Shown here: piece after piece, positions 35,821 to 46,189 of the stretch
Layout: the number at the start of each line of letters is the position of its first letter
Position numbering within the stretch: the stretch's first letter is position 1
From: Mycobacterium sp.
GTDB lineage: Bacteria; Actinomycetota; Actinomycetes; Mycobacteriales; Mycobacteriaceae
DNA: 64,000 bases
Direction: 5' to 3'
Assembly (NCBI GenBank): GCA_003987775.1
Contig: RXJD01000024.1
Span: 1 to 64,000, forward strand
Position numbers and translations under genes: made by a program
The notes under the pieces: generated by a model
What the model was told of the DNA's origin: nothing
Database searches by the model: none
What the model saw: the letters and a program-made list of their open reading frames with translations, nothing else

Positions 35821-37415
35821 GCAAGAGCGAGTACGACGACGAGCGCGACGAGCGGCGTTCCTTCGCTTCTCGCACGCCGGTCAACGAAAACCCCGACCAG
35901 GTGCACTACCGCCGTGGTTTCGTCACGCGCCACCAGGTGACCGGGTGGCGGTTCGTGATGCGACGCATCGCCTCGGGAATTGCGTTGCACGACACCAGGA
36001 TGCTGGTCGACCCGCTGCGTACCCAGTCGCGCGCGGTGCTGATGGGCGTACTGCTGCTGGTCACCGGGCTGCTCGGCTGCTTCGTGTTCTCGCTGATCCG
36101 GCCCAACGGGCAGGTGGGCAGCAACACCGTGCTGGCCGACCGGTCCACCGCAGCGCTTTACGTGCGCGTGGGGGATCAGCTGCACCCGGTGCTCAACCTC
36201 ACCTCGGCCCGCCTGATCGCCGGCCAGCCTGTCAACCCGACCACGGTGAAAAGTGCTGAGCTGGACCGGTTTCCGCGCGGCAACCTGATCGGCATTCCGG
36301 GTGCCCCGGAACGGATGGTGCAGAACACCTCTCGCGACGCCGCCTGGACGGTGTGCGATGCGGTGAGCGGGCAGCCGGGGCGCGGTGCCCGCAGCACCGG
36401 TGTGACTGTCATCGCCGGAGCGCCCTACAGCGACGGCTCCCGCGCGGCCACGATCAGTGCCGGCCAGGTGATCCTGGTGGATAACGGCAACAGCACCTGG
36501 GTGTTGTGGGACGGCAAGCGCAGCCGCATCGACCTGGCCGACCACGCCGTCACCAATGCTCTCGGCCTGGGCACCGACGTGCCCGCCGCGCGTCCGGTGG
36601 CGGCGGGCCTGTTCAATGCGATTCCCGAGTCGCCACCGCTGGCTGCGCCGCCCATCCCCAATGCCGGTGCCCCGGCCGGTTTCGCCGTGCCCGCGCCGAT
36701 CGGCGGTGTGGTGGTGTCCTACGCCGTGGACCGCAGCGCTTCGGACACCGTCAGCTACTACGCGGTGCTGCCCGACGGGCTGCAACCGATCTCACCGGTG
36801 CTGGCGTCCATCCTGCGCAACACGAATTCCTATGGGCTGCAACAACCTCCACGCCTGGGTGCCGATGAGATCGCGAAGCTGCCGGTGTCGCGGATGCTGG
36901 ACACCGGCCGGTATCCGGCACAGCCGGTGACGCTGGTGAACCCGGCCAGCAATCCGGTCACCTGTGCCTTCTGGAGCAAGCCCGCCGGAGCCGCCACCAG
37001 CTCGCTGAGTCTGTTGTCGGGATCGGCGCTTCCGGTGCCGGAGGGACTGCGCACCGTCGAATTGGTCGGCGGCGGAGCCAAAGTCGCGATCACGCCGGGC
37101 TCCGGATACTTCACCCAGACCGTCGGCGGCGGCGCGGCAGCGCCCGCCACCGGGTCGCTGTTCTGGGTCTCCGACACCGGGGTCCGGTTCGGTATCGACA
37201 CCGAGTCCGACGGCCGAGCGGGGGCCACCGGCCGCAGCAAAGCGGTTGAGGCTCTTGGTCTTGCGTCGCCGCCGCTGAGCATCCCGTGGTCCATCCTGTC
37301 CTTGTTCGCACCCGGTCCGACACTGTCGCGCGCCGATGCGCTGTTGGCGCATGACGGCCTGCCGCCCGACAGCCGGCCGGGCCACCCGGTAACCGCCGAA
37401 GGGGAGCCCCGATGA
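35817..37415 (+). CDS. eccB3: ESX-3 core membrane component EccB3
   Basis: This single-pass membrane protein of the ESX-3 core complex has a large periplasmic domain. The 532-aa chain has an N-terminal cytosolic part with the family motif [21 protein letters not shown], one membrane helix at about residues 73-94 ([19 protein letters not shown]), and the repeat-type periplasmic domain with [20 protein letters not shown]. It overlaps eccA3 and eccC3 by 4 bases at each side, so translation is coupled through the operon. Confidence 0.96.
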   Translation: MSKSEYDDERDERRSFASRTPVNENPDQVHYRRGFVTRHQVTGWRFVMRRIASGIALHDTRMLVDPLRTQSRAVLMGVLLLVTGLLGCFVFSLIRPNGQVGSNTVLADRSTAALYVRVGDQLHPVLNLTSARLIAGQPVNPTTVKSAELDRFPRGNLIGIPGAPERMVQNTSRDAAWTVCDAVSGQPGRGARSTGVTVIAGAPYSDGSRAATISAGQVILVDNGNSTWVLWDGKRSRIDLADHAVTNALGLGTDVPAARPVAAGLFNAIPESPPLAAPPIPNAGAPAGFAVPAPIGGVVVSYAVDRSASDTVSYYAVLPDGLQPISPVLASILRNTNSYGLQQPPRLGADEIAKLPVSRMLDTGRYPAQPVTLVNPASNPVTCAFWSKPAGAATSSLSLLSGSALPVPEGLRTVELVGGGAKVAITPGSGYFTQTVGGGAAAPATGSLFWVSDTGVRFGIDTESDGRAGATGRSKAVEALGLASPPLSIPWSILSLFAPGPTLSRADALLAHDGLPPDSRPGHPVTAEGEPR

Positions 37416-40400
37416 GCAGACTGATCTTCGAGGCGCGCCGGCGGTTGACGCCGCCCGCCGCCCGTAAAGGCACCATCACCATCGAGGCACCGCCGGAACT
37501 GCCGCGGGCGATTCCGCCGTCGCTGTTCCGCCGCGCCATGCCGTACCTGATCGGGATTCTGATCGTCGGCATGATCGTGGCCTTGTTCGCCACCGGCATG
37601 AAGGTGATCTCACCGCAGACGTTGTTCTTCCCGTTCGTACTGTTGTTGGCCGCCACCGCGCTCTACCGGGGCAATGACAACAAGATGCGCACCGAGGAGG
37701 TCGATGCCGAACGGGCCGACTATCTGCGCTACCTCTCGGTGGTGCGGGACAACATCCGCGCGCAGGCCGCCGAGCAGCGGGCCGCGGCGCAGTGGTCGCA
37801 CCCGGAGCCCAAGGCGCTGGCCGCCGTACCGGGGTCGCGTCGCCAGTGGGAGCGCGACCCGCACGACCCGGACTTCCTGGTACTGCGGGCCGGTCGCCAC
37901 TCGGCTCCGCTGGCCACCGCGCTGCGGGTCAACGACACCGCCGACGAAATCGACCTGGAACCGGTGTCGCACAGTGCATTACGCAGCCTGCTCGACACTC
38001 AGCGCACGGTTCGCGACATACCGACTGGAATCGACCTGACCAAGGTCTCCCGCATCACGGTGCTCGGGGACGCCGAGCAGGCGCGGGCAGCGGTACGGGC
38101 CTGGATCGCTCAGGCGGTCACCTGGCACGACCCGACGGTGCTCGGCGTGGCGCTGGCCACCCGCGACCTGGAGGGCGACGACTGGTCGTGGCTGAAATGG
38201 TTGCCGCACGTGGACATCCCGGGCCAGGTCGACGGTGTCGGCCCGGCCCGTTACCTGACCGACGATGCCGACGAACTGGCGGATCTGCTCGCGCCGGCAT
38301 TGGACGACCGCCCGGCGTTCACCGGCCGGGCGGTAGATGCGTTGCGGCACCTGCTGATCGTGGTGGACGACCCCGACTATGACCTGAAGGTCTCGGCGCT
38401 CGGTTCGGCCCGTGCCGGCGTCACGGTCGTGCACTTCTCGGACACGGCGCCGCACCGCGAGCAGTACTCCGACCCGGAGAAGCCGATTCTGCGGGTCGCC
38501 GACGGAGCCATCGAACGGTGGCAGACCGGTGGCTGGCAGCCCTACATCGACGCAGCCGACGAGTTCAGCGGGCACGAAGCCGCCCACCTCGCGCGCCGGC
38601 TGTCGCGCTGGGATTCCAACCCGACCCACACCGGGCTGCGTTCGGCAGCCACCCGCGGCGCCAATTTCACCACTTTGCTGGGTATCTCGGACGCATCCCG
38701 GCTGGATGTGCCCGCGCTGTGGGCGCCGCGGAGCCGGGACGAGGAGTTGCGCGTCCCGATCGGTGTCACCGCCACCGGCGAACCGCTGATGTTCGACCTG
38801 AAGGACGAGGCCGAGGGCGGGATGGGTCCGCACGGCCTGATGATCGGTATGACAGGTTCCGGCAAGTCGCAGACCCTGATGTCGATCCTGCTGTCGCTGT
38901 TGACAACTCACTCGGCGGATCGGCTGATCGTCATCTACGCCGACTTCAAGGGCGAGGCCGGGGCCGACAGCTTCCGCAACTTCCCGCAGGTCGTCGCCGT
39001 GATCTCGAACATGGCGGAGAAGAAGTCACTGGCCGACCGGTTCGCCGACACGCTGCGCGGCGAGGTGGCCCGCCGGGAGATGCTGCTGCGCGAGGCCGGC
39101 CGCAAGGTGCAGGGCAGCGCGTTCAACTCGGTCACCGAGTACGAGGCCGCTATCGCGAATGGGCATGATCTGGCGCCCATCCCGACACTTTTCGTGGTGG
39201 CCGACGAGTTCACCCTGATGCTCGCCGACCACCCGGAGTACGCGGAGCTGTTCGACTATGTGGCGCGTAAGGGCCGCTCGTTCCGCATCCACATCCTGTT
39301 CGCCTCCCAGACGCTGGATGTCGGGAAGATCAAGGACATCGACAAGAACACCTCGTACCGGATCGGTCTGAAGGTGGCCAGCCCCAGCGTGTCTCGCCAG
39401 ATCATCGGTGTGGAAGACGCTTATCACATCGAATCGGGCAAGGAGCACAAGGGCATCGGATTCCTGGTTCCGGCGCCGGGTGCGGCCCCGATCAAGTTCC
39501 GGTCGACCTACGTCGACGGCATCTACGAACCTCCGCAGGCAGCGAAGACCCTGGTGGTTCAGACGGTTCCGGAGCCGAAGCTGTTCCCCGCCGGAGCGGT
39601 CGAGCCGGACCCGGGCACCGTGATCTCCGGTGCCGGGGAGGACGAGGTGGTCGGCCCGCCGCGCAAGCTGATCGCGACCATCGGCGAGCAGCTGGCCGGT
39701 TATGGTCCGCGGGCGCCGCAGCTGTGGCTGCCGCCGCTGGACGAACCGATCCCGCTGACGGCGGCACTGGCGCGTGCCGGTGTGCCGGCGCGGCAGTGGC
39801 GCTGGCCGCTCGGCGAGGTCGACAAGCCGTTCGAGATGCGCCGCGACCCACTGGTCTTCGACGCCACCTCCTCGGCCGGCAACATGGTGATCCACGGTGG
39901 CCCCAAGTCCGGGAAATCGACTGCGCTGCAAACGTTCATCCTCTCGGCGGCAAGCCTGCACACGCCGCGCGACGTGACGTTCTACTGCCTGGACTACGGC
40001 GGCGGACAACTCCGCACGCTGGAGGGTCTGGCGCACGTCGGCACCGTTGCCTCGGCGCTGGAGCCCGAACGTATCCGCCGCACGTTCGGCGAGCTGGAGC
40101 AGCTGTTGCTGGCCCGGCAGCGGCGCGAGGCGTTCCGCGACAAGCAGGGCAACGGCAATGGCTCCGTGACCGATGACGGTTTCGGCGAGGTCTTCCTGGT
40201 CATCGACAACCTCTACGGCTTCGGACGCGACAACGTCGACCAGTTCAACACCCGAAACCCGTTGCTGGCCAGGGTGACCGAGCTGGTCAACGGTGGTCTC
40301 GCCTACGGCATCCACGTGGTCATCACCACCCCGAGCTGGCTGGAGGTGCCCCTGGCGATGCGCGACGGCCTCGGGCTGCGCCTCGAGCTCAAGTTGCACG

Positions 40401-41398
40401 ATGCGCGCGACAGCAATGTGCGGGTGACGGGTGCGCTGCACCGTCCGGCCGAGGCCATCCCGCATGACCAGCCGGGACGCGGCCTGACCATGGCCGCCCA
40501 GCACTTCCTGTTCGCCGAACCGGAACTGGACCAGATACCGGTGATCAACGCGCGTTACCCGGGCCAGACGGCGCCGCCGGTGCGCCTGCTGCCCAGCAAC
40601 CTGGCTCCCGAAGCGGTCGGCGCGCTCTACCGCGGCCCGGAACAGATCGTCATCGGCCAGCGCGAGGAGGACCTGGCACCGGTGGTGCACGACTTCGCCG
40701 AGCAGCCGCTGCTGATGGTCTTCGGCGACAGCAAGTCCGGCAAGACCACCTTGCTGCGTCACATCATCCGCACCGTCCGGGAGAATTCGACTCCCGACTC
40801 GGTGGCCTTCACCGTGCTGGACCGGCGCCTGCACCTGGTCGACGAACCGTTGTTCCCGGACAACGAATACACCGCCAACATCGACCGGATCACCCCGGCG
40901 ATGATCGGGCTGGCCAACATCATCGAGTCCCGGCGCCCGCCGGCGGGCCTGTCGCCGGCGGAGCTGTCGCGCTGGACCTATCAGGGCCACACCCACTACC
41001 TGATCATCGACGACGTCGACCAGGTCCCCGATTCCGCGGCGACCAGCGGACCCTATGTGGGCCAGCGCCCCTGGAGTCCGCTGATCGGGCTGCTGGGTCA
41101 GGCCAGCGATCTGGGGTTGCGGGTGATCGTCACCGGCCGGGCGTCCGGGTCGGCGCACGCGTTGATGACCAACCCGCTGCTGCGCAGATTCAACGACCTG
41201 CAGGCGACCACGCTGATGCTGGCCGGCAACCCGCAGGACAGCGGCAAGATCCGCGGACAGCGGTTCAGCCGGCTGCCCGCGGGCCGCGGAATCCTGCTGT
41301 CGGACAGCGATACTCCGACATTTGTGCAATTGGTCAATCCGATGGTCGGTGCGGCCGCGTTATTTGGTGATACGCAACAGGAGGGAAGTCAGTCATGA
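37412..41398 (+). CDS. eccC3: ESX-3 FtsK/SpoIIIE ATPase EccC3
   Basis: This is the motor ATPase of ESX-3, which recognises the C-terminal YxxxD/E signal of substrates. The 1328-aa protein has two membrane helices near residues 43-85 and three ATPase domains, with P-loops GMTGSGKSQ near residue 480, [10 protein letters not shown] near 829 and GDSKSGKTT near 1105. Domain 1 keeps ADEFTLML as Walker B-like acidic motif, domain 2 has [10 protein letters not shown] and domain 3 [10 protein letters not shown]. The length fits M. tuberculosis EccC3 (1330 aa). It overlaps eccB3 and PE5 by 4 bases each. Confidence 0.97.
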   Translation: MSRLIFEARRRLTPPAARKGTITIEAPPELPRAIPPSLFRRAMPYLIGILIVGMIVALFATGMKVISPQTLFFPFVLLLAATALYRGNDNKMRTEEVDAERADYLRYLSVVRDNIRAQAAEQRAAAQWSHPEPKALAAVPGSRRQWERDPHDPDFLVLRAGRHSAPLATALRVNDTADEIDLEPVSHSALRSLLDTQRTVRDIPTGIDLTKVSRITVLGDAEQARAAVRAWIAQAVTWHDPTVLGVALATRDLEGDDWSWLKWLPHVDIPGQVDGVGPARYLTDDADELADLLAPALDDRPAFTGRAVDALRHLLIVVDDPDYDLKVSALGSARAGVTVVHFSDTAPHREQYSDPEKPILRVADGAIERWQTGGWQPYIDAADEFSGHEAAHLARRLSRWDSNPTHTGLRSAATRGANFTTLLGISDASRLDVPALWAPRSRDEELRVPIGVTATGEPLMFDLKDEAEGGMGPHGLMIGMTGSGKSQTLMSILLSLLTTHSADRLIVIYADFKGEAGADSFRNFPQVVAVISNMAEKKSLADRFADTLRGEVARREMLLREAGRKVQGSAFNSVTEYEAAIANGHDLAPIPTLFVVADEFTLMLADHPEYAELFDYVARKGRSFRIHILFASQTLDVGKIKDIDKNTSYRIGLKVASPSVSRQIIGVEDAYHIESGKEHKGIGFLVPAPGAAPIKFRSTYVDGIYEPPQAAKTLVVQTVPEPKLFPAGAVEPDPGTVISGAGEDEVVGPPRKLIATIGEQLAGYGPRAPQLWLPPLDEPIPLTAALARAGVPARQWRWPLGEVDKPFEMRRDPLVFDATSSAGNMVIHGGPKSGKSTALQTFILSAASLHTPRDVTFYCLDYGGGQLRTLEGLAHVGTVASALEPERIRRTFGELEQLLLARQRREAFRDKQGNGNGSVTDDGFGEVFLVIDNLYGFGRDNVDQFNTRNPLLARVTELVNGGLAYGIHVVITTPSWLEVPLAMRDGLGLRLELKLHDARDSNVRVTGALHRPAEAIPHDQPGRGLTMAAQHFLFAEPELDQIPVINARYPGQTAPPVRLLPSNLAPEAVGALYRGPEQIVIGQREEDLAPVVHDFAEQPLLMVFGDSKSGKTTLLRHIIRTVRENSTPDSVAFTVLDRRLHLVDEPLFPDNEYTANIDRITPAMIGLANIIESRRPPAGLSPAELSRWTYQGHTHYLIIDDVDQVPDSAATSGPYVGQRPWSPLIGLLGQASDLGLRVIVTGRASGSAHALMTNPLLRRFNDLQATTLMLAGNPQDSGKIRGQRFSRLPAGRGILLSDSDTPTFVQLVNPMVGAAALFGDTQQEGSQS

Positions 41399-41703
41399 CG
41401 TTGCGAGTAGTTCCGGAGGGACTGGCCGCCGCCAGCGCCGCGGTCGAGGCGCTGACGGCGAGACTGGCTGCCGCGCATGCCAGCGCGGCGCCGTTGATCA
41501 CCGCGGTGGTTCCGCCGGCGGCCGACCCGGTGTCGCTGCAGACTGGCGCCGGTTTCAGCGCCCAGGGCCAGGAGCACACCGCGGTCGCCGCCCAGGGTGT
41601 CGAGGAGTTGGGGCGCGCCGGTGTCGGCGTCGGCGACGCCGGCGCCAGCTACCTGGCCGGTGACGCGGCGGCCGCCGCGACCTACGGGATGGCCGGCGGC
41701 TGA
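41395..41703 (+). CDS. PE5: PE5 family protein of ESX-3
   Basis: This small PE protein, a two-helix ESX-3 substrate, normally pairs with PPE4 and EspG3 for secretion. The 102-aa sequence has the N-terminal [20 protein letters not shown], and YLAGD near residue 85 is the YxxxD/E export signal. The start ATG 41395 overlaps the eccC3 stop by 4 bases. The usual PPE4 gene does not follow it: only a 26-codon frame and the esxG leader lie in the next 104 bases. Its partner may therefore be one of the two PPE proteins encoded upstream of eccA3. Confidence 0.93.
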   Translation: MTLRVVPEGLAAASAAVEALTARLAAAHASAAPLITAVVPPAADPVSLQTGAGFSAQGQEHTAVAAQGVEELGRAGVGVGDAGASYLAGDAAAAATYGMAGG

Positions 41704-41783
41704 TGAGCTTTTCGGGGGAGTGGGAACGCGAGGAAGGGGGAGCCGGAAGTCAGCGAGATCACTTACCACGCAAGGAATTCTGA
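41703..41783 (+). CDS. 26-codon frame in the PPE4 position (possible PPE4 scar)
   Basis: ATG 41703 overlaps the PE5 stop (TGATG) and runs 26 codons. The product, with SGEWEREEGGAG and DHLPRKEF, is charged and unlike a PE or WXG protein. It faintly resembles the last residues of M. tuberculosis PPE4 (GTWEQ ... GLPHDSK), as if PPE4 had been deleted except for its end. No Shine-Dalgarno is seen. It could equally be untranslated spacer before the esxG ribosome site. Confidence 0.3.
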   Translation: MSFSGEWEREEGGAGSQRDHLPRKEF

Positions 41784-41807
41784 TTCACATCTAGGGAAGG
41801 AAGATCT

Positions 41808-42101
41808 ATGAGTTTGTTGGACGCTCATATTCCGCAGTTGGTGTCGTCGCAGTCGGCGTTCAGCGCCAAGGCCGGACTGATGCGGCACACGATCGGTCAG
41901 GCCGAGCAGGCGGCCATGTCGGCGCAGGCGTTCCACCAGGGCGAGTCCTCGGCGGCGTTTCAGGCTGCGCACGCCCGCTTCGTGGAGGTAGCGGCGCGGG
42001 TCAACACCCTGCTGGACATCGCGCAGGCCAATCTGGGCGAGGCTGCCGGCACCTATGTGGCTGCCGACGCCGCGGCCGCTTCGTCCTACACCGGCTTCTG
42101 A
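41808..42101 (+). CDS. esxG: ESX-3 secreted protein EsxG
   Basis: This secreted WXG100-family protein forms a 1:1 four-helix bundle with EsxH and is needed for iron and zinc uptake functions of ESX-3. The 97-aa sequence is nearly identical to M. tuberculosis Esx[19 protein letters not shown], the turn [10 protein letters not shown] in place of WXG, and the export motif YVAAD near the C terminus. AGGGAAGGAAG lies just before ATG 41808. esxH follows after 26 bases. Confidence 0.97.
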   Translation: MSLLDAHIPQLVSSQSAFSAKAGLMRHTIGQAEQAAMSAQAFHQGESSAAFQAAHARFVEVAARVNTLLDIAQANLGEAAGTYVAADAAAASSYTGF

Positions 42102-42127
42102 GTCCGGCTTTCAGGAAGGGATCAATC

Positions 42128-42418
42128 ATGTCGCAGATCATGTACAACTACCCGGCCATGCTCGCCCACGCCGGGGACATGTCGGGTTACGCGGGCACCT
42201 TGCAGGGCCTGGGCGCCGACATCTCGGCCGAGCAGGCCGCGCTGCAGAACGCCTGGCAGGGTGACACCGGGGTGACGTACCAGGCGTGGCAGGTGCAGTG
42301 GAACCAGGCCATGGAGGACCTGGTGCGTGCATACCAGGCGATGGCCAGCACCCACGAAGCCAACACCATGTCGATGATGGCCCGGGACGCCGCCGAAGCC
42401 GCCAAGTGGGGCGGTTAG
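42128..42418 (+). CDS. esxH: ESX-3 secreted protein EsxH (TB10.4)
   Basis: This is the 96-aa partner of EsxG, a WXG100 protein with WQG at residues 43-45. In M. tuberculosis the EsxG-EsxH complex binds Zn2+ through EsxH His14, His70, His76 and Glu77. Here His14, His76 and Glu77 are present, but residue 70 is Gln ([12 protein letters not shown]), so the site should be weaker or changed. AGGAAGGG precedes ATG 42128. It is a strong T-cell antigen and effector in M. tuberculosis; the role here is inferred. Confidence 0.97.
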   Translation: MSQIMYNYPAMLAHAGDMSGYAGTLQGLGADISAEQAALQNAWQGDTGVTYQAWQVQWNQAMEDLVRAYQAMASTHEANTMSMMARDAAEAAKWGG

Positions 42419-42428
42419 CCGCACCTAG

Positions 42429-43292
42429 ATGGACGCTTCGCCCAATGCCGTTGAGCTGACGGTAGATCAGGCGTGGTTCATTGCGGAAACCGCTGGGGCG
42501 GGCAGCTTTCCCTGGGTGCTCGCCATCACCACTCCGTATCGCGATGCCGCGGAACGAACCGCGTTCTTCGACCGTCAGAAGGACGAGCTGACCCGGATGG
42601 GAGTGATGACGCGGGACGGCGTCATCACTCCGGTGATCGCGGACTGGATCAAAGTGGTGTGCTTCCCGGACCGCTGGCTCGACCTGCGTTACCTGGGGCC
42701 CGGTTCGTTGACCGACGCCGGCGACATGCTGCGCGGGATCGTCGCGCAGCGGGCCGGCGCTACCGTGGTGGCGCTGCGTAGCGCGCAACTGGTCACGTTC
42801 ACCGCGATGGACATCGACGACCCGCGCGCGCTGGTCCCCGTCCTGGGCGTGGGATTGATGCAACGGCCGCCGGCCAGGTTCGAGGAGTTCAGCATGCCGA
42901 CCCGGGTGGGGGCCCGGGCCGACGAGCGGCTGCGGGCCGGGGCGCCGCTCGCCGAAGTTCTCGACTATCTGGGTATTCCGGCGTCAGCGCGCGCGGTGGT
43001 GGAGTCGGTGTTCACCGGTCCGCGCAGCTACGTCGAGATCGTGGCCGGCTGCAACCGCGACGGCCGGCACGCCACCACCGAGGTCGGGCTCAGCATCATC
43101 GACACCACCGCCGGGCGGGTGCTGGTCAGTCCTTCCCGTGCCTTCGACGGCGAGTGGGTTTCCACATTCAGTCCCGGCACACCGTTCGCGACCGCCGTCG
43201 CGATCGAGCAACTCACGTCCTTCCTGCCGGACGGGGAATGGTTCCCCGGTCACCGGTTATCGCGAGACTTCTCCACCCAGGCGAACGCATAA
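42429..43292 (+). CDS. espG3: ESX-3 PE/PPE chaperone EspG3
   Basis: This cytosolic chaperone binds the tip of ESX-3-specific PPE proteins and keeps PE-PPE pairs soluble before secretion. The 287-aa protein starts [24 protein letters not shown], contains [17 protein letters not shown], and has RSYVEIVAG near residue 200. ATG 42429 follows the esxH stop by 10 bases without a clear Shine-Dalgarno. PPE partners recognised by it should be the two upstream PPE proteins, since PPE4 is not at its normal place. Confidence 0.94.
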   Translation: MDASPNAVELTVDQAWFIAETAGAGSFPWVLAITTPYRDAAERTAFFDRQKDELTRMGVMTRDGVITPVIADWIKVVCFPDRWLDLRYLGPGSLTDAGDMLRGIVAQRAGATVVALRSAQLVTFTAMDIDDPRALVPVLGVGLMQRPPARFEEFSMPTRVGARADERLRAGAPLAEVLDYLGIPASARAVVESVFTGPRSYVEIVAGCNRDGRHATTEVGLSIIDTTAGRVLVSPSRAFDGEWVSTFSPGTPFATAVAIEQLTSFLPDGEWFPGHRLSRDFSTQANA

Positions 43293-43326
43293 ACAAGGCA
43301 TAGACAGCAAGCAGAAAGAGAGCACG

Positions 43327-43368
43327 ATGTTCCAGCAACGGCCCCAGCAGCTTTGGTGGGTTCAGTGA
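43327..43368 (+). CDS. 13-codon leader frame overlapping the eccD3 start
   Basis: ATG 43327 has AGAAAGAGAG upstream and encodes MFQQRPQQLWWVQ, ending in a TGA that overlaps the probable eccD3 GTG by 4 bases (GTGA). The layout is that of a translated mini-cistron coupling eccD3 to ribosomes. The Gln/Trp-rich content is unusual. It could also be chance. Confidence 0.35.
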   Translation: MFQQRPQQLWWVQ

Positions 43369-44777
43369 CGTCCGGCACCGTCATGCCGATCGTCCGCGTC
43401 GCCATATTCGCGGACAGCCGGTTGACGGAGATGGCATTGCCTACCGAATTGCCGCTGCGTGAAATCCTGCCGGCGGTACAGCGCCTGGTGGTCCCCGGCA
43501 ACGGCGACAGTGCCGATGGCGCTTCGGCCGCCCCCTACCTGAGCCTGGCGCCCATCGGCGGAGCGCCGTTCAGTCTGGACGCCAGCCTGGACACCGTCGG
43601 CGTGGTCGACGGGGATCTGCTTGCGCTGCAGCCGGTTCCGACGGGACCGGCCGCGCCAGGCATTGTCGAGGACATCGCCGACGCCGCCATGATCTTCTCG
43701 GCGTCGCGACGTAACCCATGGGGCACCAAGCAGATTCAGCGCGGTGCGGTGGCCGCGGTGATCGGTGTCGCGCTGGTGGCCACCGGCCTGTCGGTCGCCC
43801 ACCGGGTGGCGACCGGCGCCCTCGTCGGGCTGGTCGCGGTCAGTGCGCTCGCCGCCGTCATCGCGATCACCGGATTGCTGAGCACCGGGCGCTCTCCCCG
43901 CACCGGCGTTGCGCTGTCGATCACCGCGCTGGTGCCGATCGCCGCCGCGCTGGCGCTGGCGGTGCCGGGCAAGTTCGGAGCGGCGCAGGTGCTGCTGGGC
44001 GCGGCCGGGGTCGCCGCGTGGTCGCTGATCGCGTTGATCGTTCCCAGCACCGAGCGGGAGCGCGCCGTCGGCTTCTTCACCGCCTCGGCGGTGGTCGGGC
44101 TGACCGTCGCGCTGGCGGCCGGGGCCGAGGTGCTCTGGCGGCTGCCGATTCTCGCCCTGGGCTGCGGGCTGATCGTCGCGGCCCTGTTGATCACCATCCA
44201 GGCGGCTCAACTGTCGGCGCTGTGGGCGCGCTTCCCGCTGCCGGTCATCCCGGCGCCCGGAGACCCCACGCCGTCGGCGCCGTCGTTGCGGGTGCTGCAG
44301 GACCTGCCGCGCCGGGTGCGGATCAGCGACGCGCATCAGAACGGCTTCATCGCTGCCGCCGTGGTGCTGGGTGTGCTCGGATCCGTGGCGATCGCGCTGC
44401 GACCTGAGACGTTGAGCGTGGCGGGCTGGTATGTGGTGGTGGCGGCCTCGCTGGCGGCCGCGCTGCGGGCCCGGGTATGGGATTCGGCGGCGTGCAAGGC
44501 GTGGCTTTTGGCCCAGCCGTTCCTGGTGGCCGGTGTGCTGTCGGTGTTCTACGCCGCGACCGGACGTTTCACCGGAGCCTTGGTGGCGGTGCTGGTGCTG
44601 GTGGTGCTCGTGCTGGTCTGGATCGTGGTGGCGCTGAACCCGTCGATCGCGTCGCCGGACAGCTACTCGCTGCCGCTGCGCCGACTGGTCGGCTTCGTCG
44701 CGGCCGGGCTCGACGCGTCGCTGATCCCGGTGATGGCGTTCCTGGTCGGTCTGTTCGCCTGGGTGCTCAATCGATGA
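43365..44777 (+). CDS. eccD3: ESX-3 core membrane channel component EccD3
   Basis: This polytopic core protein has an N-terminal ubiquitin-like domain (about residues 6-95: PIVRVAIFADSRLTEMALPTEL) and about 11 membrane helices from residue 120 to the end. EccD dimers line the central membrane vestibule of type VII systems. I prefer GTG 43365, which overlaps the stop of a 13-codon leader; GTG 43356 and ATG 43383 are alternatives. The length (470 aa) fits M. tuberculosis EccD3 (472 aa). It overlaps mycP3 by 4 bases (ATGA). Confidence 0.93.
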   Translation: MTSGTVMPIVRVAIFADSRLTEMALPTELPLREILPAVQRLVVPGNGDSADGASAAPYLSLAPIGGAPFSLDASLDTVGVVDGDLLALQPVPTGPAAPGIVEDIADAAMIFSASRRNPWGTKQIQRGAVAAVIGVALVATGLSVAHRVATGALVGLVAVSALAAVIAITGLLSTGRSPRTGVALSITALVPIAAALALAVPGKFGAAQVLLGAAGVAAWSLIALIVPSTERERAVGFFTASAVVGLTVALAAGAEVLWRLPILALGCGLIVAALLITIQAAQLSALWARFPLPVIPAPGDPTPSAPSLRVLQDLPRRVRISDAHQNGFIAAAVVLGVLGSVAIALRPETLSVAGWYVVVAASLAAALRARVWDSAACKAWLLAQPFLVAGVLSVFYAATGRFTGALVAVLVLVVLVLVWIVVALNPSIASPDSYSLPLRRLVGFVAAGLDASLIPVMAFLVGLFAWVLNR

Positions 44778-46189
44778 GACGTGCCGCTGGATTGGGTTGC
44801 TGCACAGCGGTTCTGGCGCTGATGCAGGCCCCGGTGATCGCGGCGGCGCCGCCGGCGCTGGCGATCAGCCCGCCGGTGGTGGACGCGGCGGCACCGCCGC
44901 CGAGCGGGACGCCGGGTCCGGCGCAGACAATGGAGCAGCGCGGCCCGTGCAGCGTCTCCGGCGTCATCCCCGGCAGCGACCCGGGCACGCCGACGCCCAG
45001 CCAGTCCATGCTGAATCTCCCTGCGGCGTGGCAGTTTTCCCGGGGCGAGGGCCAGTTGGTGGCGATCATCGACACCGGCGTGCGGCCGGGTCCGCGGCTG
45101 AGCAATGTCGAGGCCGGCGGTGACTTCGTGGAGGCCACCGACGGGCTGACCGACTGCGACGGGCACGGCACGCTGGTCGCCGGCATCGTCGCCGGCCAGC
45201 CCGGAGACGACGGCTTCTCCGGTGTGGCGCCCGCGGCGCGGCTGCTGTCGCTGCGGGTGACGTCGGCCAAGTTCTCGCCGCGCACCCCCGGTGGCGACCC
45301 CACGCTGGCGCGGGCGGCCATCGACATCGAAGCCCTGGCGCGCGCCATCGTGCATGCGGCCGATCGCGGCGCCCGGGTCATCAATATCTCCGCGATCACC
45401 TGCCTGCCGGCCGACCGCGCCGTGGATCAGGCCGAGCTGGGAGCGGCGATCAAGTATGCGGCGGTGGACAAGGATGTGGTGATCGTGGCCGCGGCGGGCA
45501 ACAGTGGCCCGACCGGATCGGTAGCCGGCGGCACGTCGTGCGAATCGAACCCGCTGACCGACCTGAGCCGCCCCAGCGATCCGCGCAACTGGGCGGGCGT
45601 CACGTCGGTCTCGGTCCCGTCCTGGTGGCAGCCGTACGTGCTGTCGGCGGCGTCCGTGTCGCCGGACGGCCGGCCCTCGAAGTTCACCATGGCCGGCCCG
45701 TGGGTCGGCATCGCCGCGCCCGGGGAGAACATCGCGTCGGTGAGCAACGCCGACGGCGGCGGCCTGGCCAACGGCCTGCCCGACGACCATCAACAGCTGA
45801 TCCCCCTCAGCGGCACCAGCTATGCGGCCGGCTACGTCTCCGGGGTCGCCGCGCTGGTCCGTGCCAAGTACCCCGATCTGCCCGCCGCCGAGGTGGTGCG
45901 CCGCCTCACGGCGACCGCCCAGAACGGTCCGCGGGATCCGTCGAACGTCGTCGGGGCCGGCACGCTGGATGCCGTCGCGGCACTGACCTGGCAGCTGCCG
46001 TCGCCGGCAGGCGGGGCCCCGGCGCCGGCTTCGGTCAAGCCGGTCGCAGTCCCGCAGCCACCGGCGCCGCAGGACACCACACCGCGCAACGTCGCACTGG
46101 CCGGAGCCGGCGTGCTGACGCTGCTCGTCATCATCACCGCAGCGACGGTGGCGGTAGTTCGCCGCCGGAAGGAGTCCACCACCCCGTGA
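44774..46189 (+). CDS. mycP3: ESX-3 mycosin protease MycP3
   Basis: This is a subtilisin-like serine protease anchored to the outer face of the membrane, which caps the ESX-3 pore and is needed for secretion. The 471-aa protein has a signal peptide, catalytic Asp100 (VAIIDTGV), His131 (DGHGTLVAG) and Ser349 (SGTSYAAG), and a C-terminal membrane helix (VLTLLVIITAATVAVV) followed by basic residues. ATG 44774 overlaps eccD3 by 4 bases; its stop overlaps the eccE3 GTG by 3. A longer upstream frame is only the eccD3 shadow. Confidence 0.96.
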   Translation: MRRAAGLGCCTAVLALMQAPVIAAAPPALAISPPVVDAAAPPPSGTPGPAQTMEQRGPCSVSGVIPGSDPGTPTPSQSMLNLPAAWQFSRGEGQLVAIIDTGVRPGPRLSNVEAGGDFVEATDGLTDCDGHGTLVAGIVAGQPGDDGFSGVAPAARLLSLRVTSAKFSPRTPGGDPTLARAAIDIEALARAIVHAADRGARVINISAITCLPADRAVDQAELGAAIKYAAVDKDVVIVAAAGNSGPTGSVAGGTSCESNPLTDLSRPSDPRNWAGVTSVSVPSWWQPYVLSAASVSPDGRPSKFTMAGPWVGIAAPGENIASVSNADGGGLANGLPDDHQQLIPLSGTSYAAGYVSGVAALVRAKYPDLPAAEVVRRLTATAQNGPRDPSNVVGAGTLDAVAALTWQLPSPAGGAPAPASVKPVAVPQPPAPQDTTPRNVALAGAGVLTLLVIITAATVAVVRRRKESTTP

